Source: Aquabacterium sp. A7-Y (lineage in GTDB: Bacteria > Pseudomonadota > Gammaproteobacteria > Burkholderiales > Burkholderiaceae_C). From it: 64,000 nucleotides of DNA. The notes beneath the pieces were generated by a model. That model was not told the origin of the DNA. It made no database searches and saw nothing but the letters and a program-made list of their open reading frames with translations. The stretch covers positions 1-64,000 of the forward strand of contig NZ_JAPFBW010000014.1 in assembly GCF_026153205.1 (NCBI RefSeq). Reading direction: 5' to 3'. The translations under genes and the position numbers were made by a program. Below, in pieces: positions 61,094 through 64,000 of this stretch. Position 1 is the stretch's first letter; each line of letters begins with the position of its first letter.

Positions 61094-61951
61094 ATGCTCG
61101 ACCGCATCAAGGCATCGATCCCGGCGCTGCCGCCGGCCGAGCAGCGCGTGGCCAAACTGGTGCTGGCCGACCCGCGCAGCTTCGCCAGCCTGCCGGTCGC
61201 GGAGCTGGCGGAGCGGGCCCACGTCAGCAAGCCCACCGTGGTGCGCTTCTGCCGCAGCGTGGGCTATGACGGGCTGGCCGACTTCAAGCTCAAGCTCGCC
61301 GGCAGCGTCAATGAAGGCGTGCCCTTCGTGCACCGCTCGGTGGACGAGGACGACAAGCCCTCGGACCTGATCGTCAAGGTCATCGACAACGCGGTCTCGG
61401 CCCTGCTCAAGTTCCGCAACGACGCTGCCAGCCACGCCTTCGACCGCGCCATCGAGGCGCTCACGGGCGCCGGCAAGTCGGGCCGCCGCATCGAGTTCTA
61501 CGGTGTCGGCAACTCCGGCATCGTGGCGCAGGACGCGCAGCACAAGTTCTTCCGGCTGGGCGTCAACGCGGTGGCCTACAGCGACGGGCACGTGCAGGTG
61601 ATGAGCGCGACGATGCTGCAGCCGGGCGACTGCGCGGTCATCATCTCGAACTCGGGCCGCAGCCGCGATTTGCTCGACGCCGCCGAGATCGCGCGCAAGA
61701 AAGGCGCGACGACGATCGTCATCACCGCCAGCGGCTCGCCGCTGACACAGCATGCGCAGATCCTGCTGGCCGCGGACCACCCCGAGGACTACGACCGCTA
61801 CAGCCCCATGGTGTCGCGCCTGCTGCACCTGATGGTGATCGACATCCTCACCACCGGGGTCGCGCTGCGCCTGGGCGAGCACCTGCGCCCGGTGCTGCAG
61901 GAGATCAAGCGCAATCTGAGGGCGAAGCGCTACGCGCATCCGGCCGAATAG
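61094..61951 (+). CDS. hexR: RpiR/HexR family transcriptional regulator
   Basis: A 285-residue regulator with an N-terminal RpiR helix-turn-helix (LPPAEQRVAKLVLADP, HVSKPTVVRFCRSVGYDG) and a C-terminal SIS sugar-phosphate-binding domain (GRRIEFYGVGNSGIVAQDAQ, AVIISNSGRSRDLLDAAE). Position directly behind zwf is the standard place for HexR, the KDPG-responsive regulator of glucose catabolism. A strong gaggagagg site precedes ATG 61094. It is followed by a symmetrical terminator shared with mlaB. Confidence 0.93.
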   Translation: MLDRIKASIPALPPAEQRVAKLVLADPRSFASLPVAELAERAHVSKPTVVRFCRSVGYDGLADFKLKLAGSVNEGVPFVHRSVDEDDKPSDLIVKVIDNAVSALLKFRNDAASHAFDRAIEALTGAGKSGRRIEFYGVGNSGIVAQDAQHKFFRLGVNAVAYSDGHVQVMSATMLQPGDCAVIISNSGRSRDLLDAAEIARKKGATTIVITASGSPLTQHAQILLAADHPEDYDRYSPMVSRLLHLMVIDILTTGVALRLGEHLRPVLQEIKRNLRAKRYAHPAE

Positions 61952-61963
61952 CCGGCCTCGAAT

Positions 61964-61991
61964 GAAAAAAAGGGCCCGAGGGCCCTTTTTT
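61964..61991. terminator. bidirectional Rho-independent terminator
   Basis: AGGGCCC-GA-GGGCCCT stem flanked by a seven-A run on the left and six T on the right, so it ends transcription on both strands, serving hexR (plus) and mlaB (minus). Confidence 0.92.
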
Positions 61992-62008
61992 GTCTTTGGG
62001 AGCGAGGC

Positions 62009-62308
62009 TCAAACCGCGTCAGCGGGTGTCAGGCCCACGGCCGGCACGGGCATCAGCTCCGCGATGCCATACAAACTCGCGAGCTTCTGCAGCTGCGGCG
62101 GCAGGTGGCGCACCTGGCAGCGCTTGCCGCCGGCCGTGGCCAGGCGCTGGCATTCGAGCAGCACGGCCAGGGCCGAGGAGTCGAAGTGCTTGAGGCCGGC
62201 CGCGTCGATCAGCACCGTGTCGCCCGGCTGCGAGCGCAGGCCCTGCTGCAGCAGCCGCAGCGTGTCCTTGGCTTCGCGCTCGGTCAGGGTGGTGGGCAGG
62301 AGCAGCAC
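62009..62308 (-). CDS. mlaB: STAS-domain protein MlaB
   Basis: A 99-residue cytosolic STAS-domain subunit of the Mla phospholipid transporter, which activates the ATPase MlaF. The conserved LIDAAGLKHFDSSALAVLLE contains the Ser/Asp pair of STAS domains. It is the last gene of the mla operon in this orientation, 14 bases after mlaC, and is followed by the bidirectional terminator. Confidence 0.9.
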   Translation of the reverse strand: MLLLPTTLTEREAKDTLRLLQQGLRSQPGDTVLIDAAGLKHFDSSALAVLLECQRLATAGGKRCQVRHLPPQLQKLASLYGIAELMPVPAVGLTPADAV

Positions 62309-62322
62309 GCGGGCCTCCGTCT

Positions 62323-62937
62323 TCAGCTGCGGCCGCCGGCGGCCTTGTTGCGCTCGGCGAGCTTGGCGATCAGGCCGTCGATGCCACCCTGGCCGATCTC
62401 CTGGGCAAAGCTGTTGCGATAGTTCTCGACCAGCCAGACACCGAGCACATTGACGTCGTAGATCTTCCAGCCGTCGGCGCTTTTCTCCAGCCGGTAGTCC
62501 ATCTGCACCGGCTCGCCCCTGCCGCGCACCTCGGTACGCACGATGACTTCCTTGTCGTCGGGCGCCGAGCGCATCGGCTTCATCGTGACGCGCTGGTCCT
62601 TCACCTGGGCCAGGGCACCCGCATAGGTGCGCACCAGCAGGGTCTTGAATTCGGCCTGCAGGCGCTGCTTCTGCTCCGGCGTGGCCTGGCGCCAGTAGCG
62701 GCCGACCGCGGCGGAGGTCATGCGCTCGAAGTTGACGTGCGGCATGATCTTGCTGTCGACCAGCGTGATGACACGCTGGACGTCGCCCTGCTGGATGGCC
62801 TTGTCTTCGCGCGCCGCGTCCATCACCTCGGTGGACACTTCCTTGACCAGGGCGTCGGGCGCCTGCTGGGCCCAGGCGGGTGCGGCGACGGCGAGCAACA
62901 CGCTCATGCAGGCAGTGGCAAAACTACGGCGGATCAT
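62323..62937 (-). CDS. mlaC: phospholipid-binding protein MlaC
   Basis: A 204-residue periplasmic carrier that shuttles phospholipids between MlaA at the outer membrane and the MlaFEDB complex. A signal peptide (FATACMSVLLAVAAPAWAQ) precedes the MlaC fold with VNFERMTSAAVGRYWRQAT and the C-terminal YDVNVLGVWLVENYRNSF. ATG 62937 is chosen for the signal peptide; the frame runs further upstream without meaning. A 139-base gap with a strong inverted repeat separates it from mlaA. Confidence 0.95.
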   Translation of the reverse strand: MIRRSFATACMSVLLAVAAPAWAQQAPDALVKEVSTEVMDAAREDKAIQQGDVQRVITLVDSKIMPHVNFERMTSAAVGRYWRQATPEQKQRLQAEFKTLLVRTYAGALAQVKDQRVTMKPMRSAPDDKEVIVRTEVRGRGEPVQMDYRLEKSADGWKIYDVNVLGVWLVENYRNSFAQEIGQGGIDGLIAKLAERNKAAGGRS

Positions 62938-62980
62938 TTTTTCCTTTCCTGGCGGCAAGCCGCCAACTCTCTTCAGTCTG

Positions 62981-63023
62981 TGCTTCTGATCCGATCTGCG
63001 GCAATTGGTTCGGATCAGAAGCA
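62981..63023. other. long perfect inverted repeat between mlaA and mlaC
   Basis: Two 14-bp arms (TGCTTCTGATCCGA and TCGGATCAGAAGCA) surround a 15-base loop. In the mla transcript this forms a stable hairpin between the mlaA stop and the mlaC start. No T-run follows, so it is more likely an RNA-processing/stability element or a protein site than a terminator. Confidence 0.8.
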
Positions 63024-63076
63024 CATCCGGGCGCTTGCATGCCGTTTCGCTTGAAACGACGGCAGACGGCCCAGGA

Positions 63077-63850
63077 TCAGGGGGCCGACGCGGCCGGGGC
63101 CGGTGCTTGCAGGGTGGCGGGCGACTCGACGGGTTTGCCCTCCGGCTCGGCCTCACCCGCGTCCCCGCCCGCCTCGGGTGGGTCGCCGTCGTACACCAGG
63201 CTCTGGCGGCGCTGCAGATAGGCGTCGCGCAGGAACAGGTAGGGGTCCAGCGAGGCATCGGCCAGCATACCCGTAGCGCCCAGCAGGTTGGCGCGGGTGT
63301 TCACAGTGCGCAGGGCCGAACTGCCGTAGCCCGCGCCTGCATCGTTGCGGAAGGCATAACCGGCGGCCTTCATGTCCATCGGCAGCGCCGCGGTATCACG
63401 CAGCGTCGAGGGCCCGAGCAGCGGCAGCACGACGTAGGGGCCAGCGCCGATGCCCCAGCGGCCCAGCGTCTGGCCGAAGTCCTCGTCCTCGGCCTCGATG
63501 CCGGCCTCGGTCGCGATGTCCAGCACGCCACCGAGTCCGAAGAAGGTGTTCACGCCGAAGCGCAGCGTGTTCTTGGCCGTGGTTTCGGCCTTGAGCTGCA
63601 GCAGGCCGTTGACCGCAGACCAGGCGTCACCCAGGTTGGAGAAAAAGTTGCCGACCCCGGTGCGCACGAGGCTGGGCACGTGGTCGCGGTAGGCGGTGGC
63701 GACCGGCTTGAGCACCGCCTTGTCCACCGTGTCGTTGAAGGCGTACACCTTCCGGTTCATCGGCTCCAGAGGATCGCGTGGGTGGTGGCCGGCGCAGCCG
63801 GCCAGCCAGGCCGCGGCGGCCACGGCGAGGGACAGGCGCACGCTGCTCAC
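63077..63850 (-). CDS. mlaA: outer-membrane lipoprotein MlaA (VacJ)
   Basis: A 257-residue lipoprotein removing phospholipids from the outer leaflet. Lipobox LAGC is at about residues 16-19, and the family motifs DPLEPMNRKVYAFND and RTGVGNFFSNLGD are intact, as is GPYVVLPLLGPSTLRD. The C-terminal 40 residues are a Pro/Ala/Glu-rich tail. It starts with GTG 63850 overlapping the mlaD stop (GTGA). Insertion of mlaA between mlaD and mlaC is typical of betaproteobacteria. Confidence 0.96.
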   Translation of the reverse strand: MSSVRLSLAVAAAAWLAGCAGHHPRDPLEPMNRKVYAFNDTVDKAVLKPVATAYRDHVPSLVRTGVGNFFSNLGDAWSAVNGLLQLKAETTAKNTLRFGVNTFFGLGGVLDIATEAGIEAEDEDFGQTLGRWGIGAGPYVVLPLLGPSTLRDTAALPMDMKAAGYAFRNDAGAGYGSSALRTVNTRANLLGATGMLADASLDPYLFLRDAYLQRRQSLVYDGDPPEAGGDAGEAEPEGKPVESPATLQAPAPAASAP

Positions 63851-64000
63851 GGTTTGGCCCCCGGGGCAGCGGGCGCCGCCGGGCCCTCGGCCGCGCGGCT
63901 GTAGAGGAACTGCCCGATCAGGTTCTCCAGCACCACGGCCGACTGGGTCTGGGTGATCACGTCACCGGCGGCCAGGTTGTTCTCGTCGCCGCCGGGCTCC
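63847..64000 (-). CDS. mlaD: phospholipid transporter MlaD, C-terminal part only
   Basis: The last 50 or so codons of MlaD, running off the right edge. The readable end (AAGDVITQTQSAVVLENLIG followed by QFLYSRAAEG and a Pro/Ala tail) matches the C-terminus of MlaD, the MCE-domain hexamer anchored in the inner membrane. Its stop overlaps the mlaA GTG start. mlaE and mlaF are expected beyond the window. Confidence 0.9.
   Translation of the reverse strand, partial: EPGGDENNLAAGDVITQTQSAVVLENLIGQFLYSRAAEGPAAPAAPGAKP

Overview
The window is about 64 kb of very GC-rich chromosome from a betaproteobacterium, most likely of the order Burkholderiales (Rubrivivax, Ideonella, Caldimonas or Azohydromonas-like). 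This is inferred from gene content and order: rapZ-recN-nadK / hrcA, tal-pgi, zwf-hexR, an mla operon split by mlaA, a gltIJKL transporter, a PHA-system protein, and TRAP and IclR genes around aromatic catabolism. Almost all of it is chromosomal coding sequence. I saw no insertion sequence, prophage block, CRISPR array or rRNA. There is one tRNA (CAU anticodon).

Layout. 1-4.8 kb: housekeeping genes nadK-recN-rapZ on the minus strand and hrcA diverging. 4.9-7.6 kb: a tRNA followed by a small accessory patch with an SH3-type lipoprotein, a small exported protein and a peptidoglycan-binding/amidase protein. 7.7-15.2 kb: a tightly coupled five-gene operon (SWIM zinc finger, DUF5691, MoxR-type AAA+ ATPase, DUF5682, VWA) with stop/start overlaps or a 10-base gap at each junction. 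This is the most system-like accessory locus here. 15.3-20.1 kb: a free-standing receiver protein and a giant CheB-CheR-PAS-histidine kinase-receiver hybrid. 20.1-25.5 kb: ketopantoate-reductase-like gene, SulP transporter, ornithine aminotransferase with its divergent Lrp regulator, and a small HMA metallochaperone. 25.6-32.5 kb: homogentisate pathway (hmgA, fahA), a TRAP transporter on the same strand and a divergent IclR regulator.

32.5-39.4 kb is a decaying beta-ketoadipate (pca) region. It holds an IclR regulator with a perfect palindromic operator, an intact pcaI, a pcaJ with a one-base frameshift, a pcaF that has lost its middle, an intact pcaB, a C-terminal scrap of pcaD, a branched-chain-type binding protein and a second IclR gene. 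The distal pathway cannot work from this locus as sequenced. 39.4-48.5 kb: an FkbM methyltransferase, a glutamate/aspartate ABC transporter plus a second related binding protein, a large membrane protein resembling an inactivated M50 protease, and a LysR regulator. 48.6-56 kb: acyl-CoA-binding protein, PHA-system protein, aminopeptidase, molybdopterin oxidoreductase, M20 and M14-like peptidases and a methyltransferase. 56-62 kb: sugar-phosphate genes (HAD phosphatase, pgi, tal, zwf, hexR). 62-64 kb: mlaB, mlaC, mlaA and the end of mlaD.

The most unusual signal is a 62-bp repeat present in six copies: two after the ketopantoate-reductase gene, three between dctQ and dctM, one between the M20 and M14-like genes. 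Every copy is oriented with transcription. Each begins with an ATGA that can overlap the stop codon of the gene before it, encodes a 21-codon mini-ORF, and ends with a GGAGG ribosome-binding site placed just before the next start codon. It looks like a mobile or duplicating translational-coupling spacer.
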